Assembly: GCA_937892925.1 (NCBI GenBank)
Contig: CALBHX010000088.1
Coordinates: 28,265 to 92,264, forward strand
DNA from: an uncultured Lentisphaeraceae bacterium
Lineage (GTDB): Bacteria > Verrucomicrobiota > Kiritimatiellia > RFP12 > DVOR01
Direction: 5' to 3'
Length of the DNA stretch: 64,000 nt
Below the pieces are notes generated by a model. It did not search any database. It saw only the letters and a program-made list of their open reading frames with translations, and had not been told where the DNA came from. Shown piece after piece: positions 27,855 through 35,775 of this stretch; position 1 is the first letter of the stretch, and every line of letters starts with the position of its first letter. The position numbers and the translations under genes are program-made.

Positions 27855-27907
27855 ATCCCCCGCGCGTTTGCTGAAGGGCGGCGCATAACAGGTTGGAGGT
27901 TCTGCAT

Positions 27908-28804
27908 ATGAAACGGTTTTTGGCACTTCTTCTTCTGGTTTTTCCGCTGGCGTTGGGTTGGGCGCAGAGCGGGGAACAGCAGGCTGCGCGGCAGGCGCGG
28001 AGCGTACATCTGAGCTACCGCAAGTGGGGAAAGCCTGCACAGATTTTCTATATGGAGGCTACGGTAGATCGCTTTTGGCCGGGCTCCTATCTATGCCTGC
28101 TGGGCTTTTCCGGCGGGTATGCCGGCGTGCAGGAGCATGTCAATGGCCGGCATGTGGCGATCTTTTCGGTATGGGAGCCGAGTGATCCCTTTGACTTCAA
28201 GGCGCACCCGGACGCAGTGGATGAAACGCGGCGCACAAAGAACCTTTACGCCGGAGAAGGTGTTCGAATTAAACGGTTCGGCGGCGAAGGTACGGGCGGG
28301 CAGTCCATGATGGACTGGGCTTGGCAGCCTGGTAAACCTGTGCGGATGGCCGTTTCCTGTGCGCCCGATGGCGCTTACCGCACGGCGTATACCTGCTGGG
28401 TGTGGGATGACGCCAAAGATGCCTGGTTCCGGATGGCCAGTTTCTCCACGCTGGTGGGCGGCGGCAAGGCCACGCTGAGCGGCCCCTATTCCTTCTTGGA
28501 AGACTTCTGGCGCAATGTGGAGAGCAAGCGCCATATCCGCGCGGCGCGGTTCTCCCGGCTGTGGGCGTATGACGGGGCGCAGTGGACGCCCTCGGCAGAA
28601 GCGCAGTTCACGGCCGATAGCAATGTGCTTACCACGATTGATGCCGGCCCCGCTGCCGATGGGTTCTGGCTGGCTACGGGCGGCGACACGCAGAACACCA
28701 CCGTTAAACTTTGGAGCACGGTTCTTCCCGGCGGCGCACCGGATGACTCTGCTGCTCGCCGGGCGAAGCTGCTAGAAGCGGTCTCTGCTTTGCGGGCTCC
28801 CTGA
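27908..28804 (+). CDS. Secreted DUF3472-like protein
   Basis: A 298-residue protein that begins with signal peptide MKRFLALLLLVFPLALGWAQ. The middle (GFSGGYAGVQEHVNGRHVAIFSVWEPSDP) matches the core of DUF3472, in which a G(I/V)Q segment is followed by a FS(I/V)W strand. A beta-sandwich carbohydrate-related fold is expected; function is unknown. GGAGG precedes the ATG by 8 nt. The metallophosphoesterase gene follows after 17 bp, so the two are probably co-transcribed. Confidence 0.65.
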   Translation: MKRFLALLLLVFPLALGWAQSGEQQAARQARSVHLSYRKWGKPAQIFYMEATVDRFWPGSYLCLLGFSGGYAGVQEHVNGRHVAIFSVWEPSDPFDFKAHPDAVDETRRTKNLYAGEGVRIKRFGGEGTGGQSMMDWAWQPGKPVRMAVSCAPDGAYRTAYTCWVWDDAKDAWFRMASFSTLVGGGKATLSGPYSFLEDFWRNVESKRHIRAARFSRLWAYDGAQWTPSAEAQFTADSNVLTTIDAGPAADGFWLATGGDTQNTTVKLWSTVLPGGAPDDSAARRAKLLEAVSALRAP

Positions 28805-28821
28805 TTGAAAGCCGCGCACCG

Positions 28822-30195
28822 ATGCGCATCGCCTGTTTTGCCGATATTCATGCAAATCTTCCCGCGCTTGAAGCGGTAATTGCCGATGCCCGGGAACGGG
28901 GGGCTTCGCATGTGCTGGGGCTTGGCGATGTGGTCGGGTACGGCCCCCAGCCGGTTGAGGCGCTTGCCCGCTTCCGGGAAGTGGCTTCCGCTGCCGTGCT
29001 GGGCAATCATGATGCCGCTGTCTGCGGGCTTCTTGACCCTGCACTCTTCAATGCGTTTGCCCGAGAAACCGCTGAACGCGCTGCGCTCGCCTTGAGCGAT
29101 GAAGCCAAGGGCTGGCTCCGTGCGCTCCCCTACGTGATCGAAAGCGATGGCCTGGCTTGTGCACATGGCGGCTTTGCCGACCCGGCTCGATTCCACTACC
29201 TTGAAACCAAGGCGGACGCTGCGCTTAACTTCGCAGCCATGCCCGGGTTCCAGGTGCTTGTGGTGGGCCATACGCACATTCCCTGCGTTTTTGCCCGGGA
29301 AGAAGCCACTGGAACCATTCGCAAACTGCCGCCGGAAGACTTTGTACTTCGCGCCGGGTGGCGCTACATTCTCAACCCCGGCGCGGTGGGGTTCCCGCGC
29401 GGCAACACGCTAACGGCAGATTATCTACTCTTCGACACCGTTACGCGGCATGTTCTTTTCCGCGCCGTCCCTTACGATCTGGCGCCCTACCGCCTGGCGC
29501 TTGTGCGGAACGGCTACAACCCGATGAACTACTGGTTCCTCAGCCCATCGGCGCGGCGCTCACAAAGGGAGCAGGCCTTTTTGAAGCCTACCCGCGCGGC
29601 CGAAGTGCCGGTGGGGGAGGGGGCGCCCTTTCGGCCTCGGCAGGCGCATCGGCTGCCGCATGCCTTCTGGTGGGCGATGGGGGCGTTGGCGGCGCTGATT
29701 TTAGCTTTGGCGGCGGTGTTGATCTGGCTGGGGTATACGGTGCGTGAGGCCGATCTGGCAGAGCAGACGGCGCCTGCAGGGCCAGAACAAAATCTCTTTC
29801 CGCCGCTGACGCAGTGGGTTTTTCCGGAAGGCGCGGGCGTTTGCGCGGAGGTGTTGGAGCGCGGTGCGGGTGTTCGGCTTTCACCGCAGGGCGCGGCACC
29901 GGCAGAACTCCTCTCACCGCTGTGCCGAGTGCCGCCGGGAATACGGCAGCTGCGGCTTTCTTTCCAGGTGACGTCTCCGCTGAAAACGCTTCGTTATACG
30001 GCGCAGGTGCGTTTTCTTTGCGCAGAGGGACGAGCCCGGGATGAAAAAGCGCATGTCTATAAGAAGCCGGGCGTGCGCGCCTATTCCGTGGATGTGCCGG
30101 CAGATGCGGCCGGCGTACGGGTGGCTTTTTCCTTTTCCGGAAGTGCGCCGGCCACGCTACTTCGGCCGGTGTTGGCTCCCTTTACACATAAATAA
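28822..30195 (+). CDS. Metallophosphoesterase with transmembrane segment and C-terminal domain
   Basis: A 457-residue protein. Residues 1-240 are a YfcE-type calcineurin-like phosphoesterase with all five metal motifs: FADIHAN (6-12), GDVVGYG, GNHD, GHTH and LNPGAVG. After a basic linker, residues about 285-306 form one membrane helix, followed by about 130 residues of beta-rich sequence that would lie outside the membrane. Such phosphoesterases are normally soluble cytosolic proteins, so the membrane-anchored fusion is unusual. Substrate unknown; a sensor or signalling role is possible. Confidence 0.75.
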   Translation: MRIACFADIHANLPALEAVIADARERGASHVLGLGDVVGYGPQPVEALARFREVASAAVLGNHDAAVCGLLDPALFNAFARETAERAALALSDEAKGWLRALPYVIESDGLACAHGGFADPARFHYLETKADAALNFAAMPGFQVLVVGHTHIPCVFAREEATGTIRKLPPEDFVLRAGWRYILNPGAVGFPRGNTLTADYLLFDTVTRHVLFRAVPYDLAPYRLALVRNGYNPMNYWFLSPSARRSQREQAFLKPTRAAEVPVGEGAPFRPRQAHRLPHAFWWAMGALAALILALAAVLIWLGYTVREADLAEQTAPAGPEQNLFPPLTQWVFPEGAGVCAEVLERGAGVRLSPQGAAPAELLSPLCRVPPGIRQLRLSFQVTSPLKTLRYTAQVRFLCAEGRARDEKAHVYKKPGVRAYSVDVPADAAGVRVAFSFSGSAPATLLRPVLAPFTHK

Positions 30196-30217
30196 GGGCT
30201 TGGTTTGGGGGAAAAAT

Positions 30218-30249
30218 GCAAAAAGCCGCCCGGATCGGTGTTTTTTTGC
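30218..30249 (+). terminator. Probable terminator after the metallophosphoesterase
   Basis: GCAAAAA and CCG pair with CGG and TTTTTGC around a CCCGGAT loop, ending in seven Ts. It abuts the -35 box of the next gene. Confidence 0.55.
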
Positions 30250-30278
30250 TTGCCTTTTAATCTGCAAAAGGTTATCGT
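30250..30278 (+). promoter_or_regulatory. Promoter of the RRM protein gene
   Basis: -35 TTGCCT (30250-30255), 17-base spacer, -10 TATCGT (30273-30278). Confidence 0.6.
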
Positions 30279-30284
30279 ATTCAC

Positions 30285-30410
30285 CATGTTTGGGAGGGGA
30301 CTGCCCCCTTTGGGTTAAGGAGCCTGTTGGCCGACGATTCCCGTGCCGTGGGGGTTGGAGTGCTGACCAAACCGGATCAGTTCGCGGCAACCTGTTAGGA
30401 ATGTATCCCT
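30285..30410 (+). promoter_or_regulatory. Long structured 5' leader of the RRM protein gene
   Basis: About 126 nt of untranslated leader, far longer than others in this window. It contains a GGGG-ACTG-CCCC hairpin (about 30296-30307) and further G/C-rich segments that could pair. Glycine-rich RRM proteins of bacteria are often cold-induced and autoregulated through their leaders, so a regulatory structure is plausible but unproven. Confidence 0.4.
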
Positions 30411-30803
30411 ATGGATATCTATGTTGGCAATCTTGCCTATGCGACGGACGACGAAGCTCTCCGCGCCGCCTTCGCTGCCTATGGCGAGGTTTCCTCCGCT
30501 CGTGTGGTGCTTGACCGCATGACTAATCGCTCCAAAGGCTTCGGCTTTGTTGAAATGCCCAATGCTGAGGAGGCTAATGCCGCGATCGCTGCGCTCAATG
30601 GCGCCGAGCTCGATGGACGCCCCATCCGTGTGAATGAATCCCAGCCGAAACCGCGTGAAGAACGCCGTGGTGGACGGGGTGGCTTTGGCGGTGGGCGCGG
30701 AGGCTTTGGCGGCGGCCGTGGGCCGCGCGGCGGATTCGGGAACCGTGAAGGCGGCCGTGGCTCGCGCCGCGATTATGGCGCTCCTCGTGAATCGCAGTGG
30801 TAA
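30411..30803 (+). CDS. Glycine-rich RRM RNA-binding protein
   Basis: A 130-residue protein with one RRM: RNP2 IYVGNL (3-8) and RNP1 KGFGFVEM (42-49), followed from about residue 84 by an RGG/Gly-rich tail (repeats of GGRGGFGG). This matches the small RNA-binding proteins of cyanobacteria and PVC bacteria, which bind single-stranded RNA and often respond to cold. TAGGAA precedes the ATG. Confidence 0.92.
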   Translation: MDIYVGNLAYATDDEALRAAFAAYGEVSSARVVLDRMTNRSKGFGFVEMPNAEEANAAIAALNGAELDGRPIRVNESQPKPREERRGGRGGFGGGRGGFGGGRGPRGGFGNREGGRGSRRDYGAPRESQW

Positions 30804-30868
30804 GCTTTAGGCGCAGAATGCGCCTCGTGGGCGGCAGAGCTGAAGGTTCAGCGAAGCCGCCCGTTCAA

Positions 30869-30910
30869 ACAAGCCGCGCAGGCGCTAGGCGCCGGGCGCG
30901 GCTTGTCGTT
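30869..30910 (+). terminator. Probable terminator after the RRM gene
   Basis: 11-bp stem ACAAGCCGCGC / GCGCGGCTTGT (30869-30879 with 30896-30906) with a smaller inner hairpin, followed by CGTTTTC. The T-tract is short. Confidence 0.55.
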
Positions 30911-30926
30911 TTCAGGAGATTTGCTA

Positions 30927-31667
30927 ATGACCGAAACACCGTCTATGCGGGAGCTGCCAGCTGAGGATCGCCCGCGGGAAAAGCTGTTGCGTCTGGGGGC
31001 AGCAGCTTTAACTACGCCGGAGTTGTTTGCCATTTTGCTCCGAACGGGGGTGAAAGGCTGCCATGTGGGAGAATTGGCGCGGCGGTTGGTGGAGGCTTTC
31101 GGCGGGGCGGAGGCGATGCCCTGTTTGCGGACGCATGATGTGGAGAGTCTGCGGGCGTTTGTGCGTACACGCCCGGCATTGCGGGGGATTGGGGAGGATA
31201 AGCTGGCCACGCTGCTGGCGGCCTTTGAGCTCGGCGCGCGCATCTTTAATCCGCCGCCGCGTGCGCTTCGTAAGCCGCTTCTGCGGGCTGTGCAGGTGGC
31301 GGAGCTGATGTTTGCGGAGAGCTCGCGTTATGCGCGGGAGGGTTTTTGGGCGCTCTATCTGAACCGCCGCCGTGTGTTGATGCGGCCGCCGGAGCTGATC
31401 ACGCTGGGGGTTGAAGCGCAGGCGTTGATTAGTGCGCAGGCACTGTTTCGCCGGGCGGTGATGATGGATGCCCAGGCGCTCATACTCGTCCACAACCACC
31501 CTTCCGGCGATGTTTCTCCCAGTGCGGCGGATGTGGAGACCACGGAGGCGCTGGTGGCGGCGGGGCGTACACTGGGGATTTCGGTTTTGGATCATGTGAT
31601 TGTAGGGCGCCCGGAGATTGCGCCGTCTTTCTGTTCGCTGCGCGATACGCGCCGGTGTGTTTTCTGA
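30927..31667 (+). CDS. radC: RadC-family JAB-domain protein
   Basis: The start at 30927 follows AGGAG; 246 residues. An N-terminal helix-hairpin-helix region (PREKLLRLGAAALTTPELFAILLRTG) precedes a JAB/MPN metalloprotease-like domain with HNHPSGDVSPSAAD, which contains the metal-binding HxH and D. RadC proteins are common in bacteria; despite the name a DNA-repair role is not established. The C-terminus (VIVGRPEIAPSFCSL) is complete. Confidence 0.9.
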   Translation: MTETPSMRELPAEDRPREKLLRLGAAALTTPELFAILLRTGVKGCHVGELARRLVEAFGGAEAMPCLRTHDVESLRAFVRTRPALRGIGEDKLATLLAAFELGARIFNPPPRALRKPLLRAVQVAELMFAESSRYAREGFWALYLNRRRVLMRPPELITLGVEAQALISAQALFRRAVMMDAQALILVHNHPSGDVSPSAADVETTEALVAAGRTLGISVLDHVIVGRPEIAPSFCSLRDTRRCVF

Positions 31668-31835
31668 GGTGGTGCATTGGAGACGGGAAGAGGCTCCCGG
31701 GCGCGGCGATGGGTTCAAACACGAGCCGGCTGGAAACGCCTCCCGCTCCAGGTTTGACGGAATGTCGGGGCGAAGCGAAGCGGCGCCGGGTGAGGATGCC
31801 TTTTCCGGAAGAGGAGAGCAGGTTGGCGGCGGCTA

Positions 31836-31844
31836 TGGTATACT
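31836..31844 (+). promoter_or_regulatory. Extended -10 promoter of guaA
   Basis: TGG-TATACT, 20 bases before the ATG at 31865; GAGAAGGA follows as ribosome site. Confidence 0.6.
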
Positions 31845-31864
31845 GAGGGGAGAAGGAACCTTTT

Positions 31865-33412
31865 ATGGAAGAACAGGAACAGATTCTGGTGCTGGACTTC
31901 GGGTCGCAATACAGTCAGCTGATTGCGCGGCGGATTCGCGAGTGCCATGTGTATAGTCAGGTGCTGCCCTTCTCCACGCCGGTGGAGAAGCTGCGGGCGC
32001 TGAAGCCGCGCGGCATCATTCTTTCGGGCGGGCCGTGCAGCGTGTATGAGGCGGGTGCGCCGGCCGTGCAGCGGGAGCTCTTTGAGCTGGGCATTCCGGT
32101 GCTGGGCATTTGCTATGGGATGCAGCTGATGGTGCAGACTTTGGGCGGTAAGGTGGGGCCGGGCACGCGGCGGGAATACGGCCGTGCGGAGCTGCGCGTG
32201 ACGGAGGCCGATTCGCCTTTGCTGCGGGGGTTGCCGCAGGCATCGGTGATGTGGATGAGCCATGGCGACAAGGTGCTGGCCGTTCCGGAAGGGACGCGCA
32301 CCATCGCGGTTACGGATAACACGGAATATGCCGCTGTTGCCATTGAAGGGCGCGATCTGTACGGCATTCAGTTCCACCCCGAAGTGGTTCATTCCGATTA
32401 TGGCACGCAGTTGCTGCGCAACTTCTGCTTGGAGATCTGCCGGTGCTCGGGCTCGTGGTCGATGGCCTCCTTTATTGAAACCCAAACGCAGGCGATTCGC
32501 GAGACGGTGGGCGATAAGCACGTGATCCTCGGTCTTTCCGGCGGAGTGGACAGCTCCGTTGCGGCGGCGTTGATTCACCGCGCCATTGGCAAACAGCTGA
32601 CGTGTATTTTTGTGGATAACGGCCTTCTGCGTAAAAATGAAGCCGCCCGCGTGCAGCAGCTGTTTGCGGATAACTTTGCGATGAATCTGTGCTTCGTGGA
32701 TGCATCGGAGCGGTTTCTGAGCAAGCTTGCCGGCGTGGATGAGCCGGAGGCCAAGCGCAAGATTATCGGCCACACGTTTGTGGACGTTTTCGCGGATGCG
32801 GCGCGGTCGATTCCGAATGTGGACTTTTTGGCGCAGGGCACCACGTATCCCGACGTGATTGAGTCGGTGCCGATCAACGGCAACCCTTCGGCCATGATCA
32901 AGAGCCATCACAACGTGGGCGGGTTGCCGCCCGACTTGAAGTTCAAGCTGCTGGAGCCGCTTTCGCGTCTCTTTAAGGATGAGGTACGTGAAGTGGGGCG
33001 GCTGCTTGGCTTGCCGGAGGATGTGGTGATGCGCCAGCCGTTCCCGGGGCCCGGTTTGGGGGTGCGTTGTTTGGGCGCGGTGGACAAAGCGAAGCTGGAT
33101 ATCCTGCGCGAGGCGGATGATATCCTTGTTTCCGAAGTTAAAGCCGCTGGGTACTACTACAAAACGTGGCAGGCATTCGCCGTTTTTCTGCCCGTTCGCT
33201 CCGTGGGCGTGATGGGTGACCAGCGGACGTATGACTATGTGATTGCGCTGCGCATTGTGCAGTCTTCGGATGGCATGACGGCAGATTGGGTATCGCTGCC
33301 CGATCCGTTGATCCGCCGCATTTCCTCGCGCATCGTCAACGAAGTGCGCGGGGTCAACCGGGTGGTTCTGGACGTTACGTCCAAACCGCCGGGCACCATC
33401 GAGTGGGAATAA
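31865..33412 (+). CDS. guaA: GMP synthase (glutamine-hydrolysing)
   Basis: A 515-residue enzyme converting XMP to GMP with ATP and glutamine. The N-terminal class I glutamine amidotransferase domain has the nucleophile in GICYGMQ (C83) and FHPEV later; the ATP pyrophosphatase domain carries the P-loop GLSGGVDSS (about 221-229). The C-terminal dimerisation domain ends with the usual KPPGTIEWE. Length is normal for bacteria. Confidence 0.97.
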   Translation: MEEQEQILVLDFGSQYSQLIARRIRECHVYSQVLPFSTPVEKLRALKPRGIILSGGPCSVYEAGAPAVQRELFELGIPVLGICYGMQLMVQTLGGKVGPGTRREYGRAELRVTEADSPLLRGLPQASVMWMSHGDKVLAVPEGTRTIAVTDNTEYAAVAIEGRDLYGIQFHPEVVHSDYGTQLLRNFCLEICRCSGSWSMASFIETQTQAIRETVGDKHVILGLSGGVDSSVAAALIHRAIGKQLTCIFVDNGLLRKNEAARVQQLFADNFAMNLCFVDASERFLSKLAGVDEPEAKRKIIGHTFVDVFADAARSIPNVDFLAQGTTYPDVIESVPINGNPSAMIKSHHNVGGLPPDLKFKLLEPLSRLFKDEVREVGRLLGLPEDVVMRQPFPGPGLGVRCLGAVDKAKLDILREADDILVSEVKAAGYYYKTWQAFAVFLPVRSVGVMGDQRTYDYVIALRIVQSSDGMTADWVSLPDPLIRRISSRIVNEVRGVNRVVLDVTSKPPGTIEWE

Positions 33413-33434
33413 GCCGGAAGAGCCGGCAGTCAGG

Positions 33435-33465
33435 CGCGGGGGCACGAAAGCCCCCGCGTTTATTT
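33435..33465 (+). terminator. Terminator after guaA
   Basis: 9-bp G/C stem CGCGGGGGC / GCCCCCGCG (33435-33443 with 33450-33458), loop ACGAAA, then TTTATTTG. Confidence 0.85.
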
Positions 33466-33591
33466 GTTGGTGGGGGATGTTTGGAATAGATGAGCCGCTT
33501 AGCGCACAGGGATGGATGGGGGCGAGCTGTACGGTGAAGGAACTTTCGGATGAATGGAAAGGCAGATGGATGCCTGGGGGCAGGGACGTTT

Positions 33592-34755
33592 TTAGTCGGT
33601 GATGACGCAATCGGGCTTGCTGCCGCGCCCGAGCAGCCATTGGTAGGCGGCGCTCATTTGTGCGCCGATTTGCGGCCAGCTGAAGTCTTGCGCGATCCAT
33701 TCACGCCCGCGCTTGCCCATGGCCAATAAGTCTGCCTGGGGGAGGGCAAGGGCGGCTTCCAGTGTTTGTTTAAGTGAAGCGACGGCGTTGTCTACCCACC
33801 ATCCGGCCTGGTGGGCGGCGAGGCTGCTCCATGGGGTGCCGGTACTGGCGATGACGGGGGTTTCGCAGGCGAGGGCTTCTGCAACGGTTACGCCGAAGTT
33901 TTCGGTAAAGCTGGGCAGGACGCACAGCTCGGCTGTGCGCAGAAAGTCATATTTTGCCTGTTTGTGCAATTCGCCTGTGAAGCGCACGCGCGGGATGCGC
34001 TGTGCGGCGATGAGCGCGTCCAGAGCGGCTTTTCCGCCGCAATCGGGGCCGGCGATGACGAGTTCCCAATCCGGAAGCGCGGAGGCGATGAGTCCCCACG
34101 CCGCCACCAACCGATCGACGGCTTTGATGGGGTGGATGCGCCCGAAGAAGACGAGCTGCCGCAGCGGGGAGGCGCCTTTTCGGATGTCGGGGCTGAACGA
34201 GGGCAGATCCATGCCGATGGGGATGATGGCGACGGGCTGCCGATAGCCCATGGCGCGGATTTCATCATATTCTTTCTGGCAGGTGGCGTGCCAGAGATCG
34301 GTTTGTGCCAGAGCGGCTCGCTGAAAGAGGAGCCAGAAAGGGACTTTTTTCCAGCGGGATCTCCGGAGCGCATGGGGCGCGAAGGAGCCTCGGGGAGAAT
34401 TGACGAGCTTGCAGGGGGTGCCGCGGATGGCCCAGGCGGGGTAGATATTTGGGAACATCCATAGGGCGTTGCTGTGCAGGATATCCAGAGCGGGAGCAGC
34501 GTTGCAGAGTGCTGCAAATAACTCCGGAGAGCGGCCGAGGGTGTAACTTGGAATTCGATGCGAAGGATAAACGCGGTGAGGGAAGGGAAACGGTTCAGCC
34601 TCTTTGCCGAGTGAGTAGAGTGTTACATTTACGCCTGTTTGCTGCAATCCGCTGCACAATCTGGGGACGGAATAGCTAGGCCCGGCAGACTCTCCGCCAA
34701 CACCGGCAACAACCTGTCCAACGCGTAGGGGCGGATTGGTACTGACTGCGCTCAT
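33592..34755 (-). CDS. GT4-family glycosyltransferase
   Basis: A 387-residue protein from the ATG at 34755. It has a GT-B fold: an N-terminal acceptor domain beginning VGQVVAGVGGESAGPSYSVPRL and a C-terminal Glycos_transf_1 domain with FFGRIHPIKAVDRLV and the donor-binding ENFGVTVAEALACETPVIAS. Transfer of a sugar during surface polysaccharide or O-antigen synthesis is likely. It follows the UDP-sugar dehydrogenase-like gene by 23 bp. No Shine-Dalgarno precedes the chosen start, so the exact start is uncertain. Confidence 0.85.
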   Translation of the reverse strand: MSAVSTNPPLRVGQVVAGVGGESAGPSYSVPRLCSGLQQTGVNVTLYSLGKEAEPFPFPHRVYPSHRIPSYTLGRSPELFAALCNAAPALDILHSNALWMFPNIYPAWAIRGTPCKLVNSPRGSFAPHALRRSRWKKVPFWLLFQRAALAQTDLWHATCQKEYDEIRAMGYRQPVAIIPIGMDLPSFSPDIRKGASPLRQLVFFGRIHPIKAVDRLVAAWGLIASALPDWELVIAGPDCGGKAALDALIAAQRIPRVRFTGELHKQAKYDFLRTAELCVLPSFTENFGVTVAEALACETPVIASTGTPWSSLAAHQAGWWVDNAVASLKQTLEAALALPQADLLAMGKRGREWIAQDFSWPQIGAQMSAAYQWLLGRGSKPDCVITD

Positions 34756-34778
34756 ACTTGAGGAACGGAGGGGCAGGC

Positions 34779-35534
34779 TTAGATGTGCTCTTCGTATCCG
34801 CGGAAGTGGACGTTGAGGCGGTGAAGGGGGGCGAGCAGCTCGCCAAGGCTGAGCCCCTGGGTGAGCTTGGCGAAGGCGTTGACGTCTTTGGGGAAGCATT
34901 TGCCGCCGTAGCCGCGCTTGCCGTCGGGGCCGGGGACGTAGGTGTGGGTGTCGTTGATATAACCGGAGAGGAGCACGCCGTTGTGGACGTTGGTCCAATC
35001 GGCGCCCATCTTTTCACAGTATTCGCGCACCGCGTTGAAGTAGGTGACTTTATAGGCGCCGAAGACGTTGTGGGCATATTTGGTGATCTCTGCTTCCAGG
35101 GGCGTCATGACGGCGAACTTTTTGCCTTTGAAGATTTTAGTCAGAAGCTCAACGGCGCCGGTGAAGACCATGGTCTGTCTCTTGAAGTCCTCGATATGCG
35201 TGCGTTCAGAGAGGAATTCGGGCATGTAGCAGACTTGATGGCCGGTTTCTTTGGTGAGCCGGTCGGAGGTGCCGGGAAGAATGGTGGTGCGCACAAATAC
35301 CGGCACGTTGGGGAGCCCCATAATGAGCTCTTTCATGAGGGTGAGATCCTGCGTGCCGTCGTCTTCTGTGGGCACGTGAATCTGCAGAAATGCAACGTCA
35401 ATGGTGCTGAGGTCATCGTGATACCCTTTGGGCGGATCGCTGACGGAGATTTTGCACTCGGGGTTATTTTCTTCCAGCCAAACTTTGAGGGCTCCGCCAA
35501 CGAAGCCGCACCCAATGATGCCAACATGAATCAT
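34779..35534 (-). CDS. Short UDP-glucose/GDP-mannose dehydrogenase-like protein
   Basis: A 251-residue protein from the ATG at 35534, preceded by AAGGGAAG. The N-terminal NAD-binding motif is GIIGCGFVGGAL (about 4-15), followed by PEFLSERT and the active-site cysteine in YGGKCFPKD near the C-terminus. Typical family members have about 430 residues with a C-terminal UDP-binding domain; here the protein stops soon after the catalytic cysteine. The reading frame ends cleanly and the catalytic cysteine, Lys and Asp are kept, so it may be a natural compact form rather than a wreck. Its neighbours are glycosyltransferases. Confidence 0.8.
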   Translation of the reverse strand: MIHVGIIGCGFVGGALKVWLEENNPECKISVSDPPKGYHDDLSTIDVAFLQIHVPTEDDGTQDLTLMKELIMGLPNVPVFVRTTILPGTSDRLTKETGHQVCYMPEFLSERTHIEDFKRQTMVFTGAVELLTKIFKGKKFAVMTPLEAEITKYAHNVFGAYKVTYFNAVREYCEKMGADWTNVHNGVLLSGYINDTHTYVPGPDGKRGYGGKCFPKDVNAFAKLTQGLSLGELLAPLHRLNVHFRGYEEHI

Positions 35535-35592
35535 AGAGCTTCCCTTCTTTCGCGCACAGTAAGCGCGCCTGAACCGATTGCCGTTGCCCCAC

Positions 35593-35598
35593 ATTATA
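35593..35598 (-). promoter_or_regulatory. Promoter of the dehydrogenase/glycosyltransferase operon
   Basis: Minus-strand TATAAT with TAAACA 18 bases upstream (35617-35622), about 58 bases before the ATG at 35534. Confidence 0.6.
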
Positions 35599-35681
35599 CC
35601 GCATTTGCCGCCGGTGTGTTTACGGCGGCTAAGAAGCCGCCCAGGGGCGGGTTATATCCGCGCAGGGGCGACGCGGGTTTG

Positions 35682-35690
35682 TGCTACAAT
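35682..35690 (+). promoter_or_regulatory. Extended -10 before the second glycosyltransferase
   Basis: TGC-TACAAT, 85 bases before the ATG at 35776. Together with the minus-strand TATAAT at 35593 it makes this a divergent promoter region. Confidence 0.5.
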
Positions 35691-35775
35691 GCGCCTCGCA
35701 GCTGCCGGGGATGCGGCCTTTTTTCAGATGGTCTGCACAGAGCCTGGAGTGGTTTGCCTATTGAGAAATAAGCTT

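Noticed and set aside
26522..28009. Minus-strand frame of 495 codons opposite the RdgC-like gene
   Set aside because: Considered because the RdgC call is uncertain, but the plus frame has tight operon spacing and family-like motifs.
31715..33700. Minus-strand reading frame of 661 codons opposite guaA
   Set aside because: Shadow of guaA; His/Arg-rich composition typical of the reverse complement of GC-rich genes.
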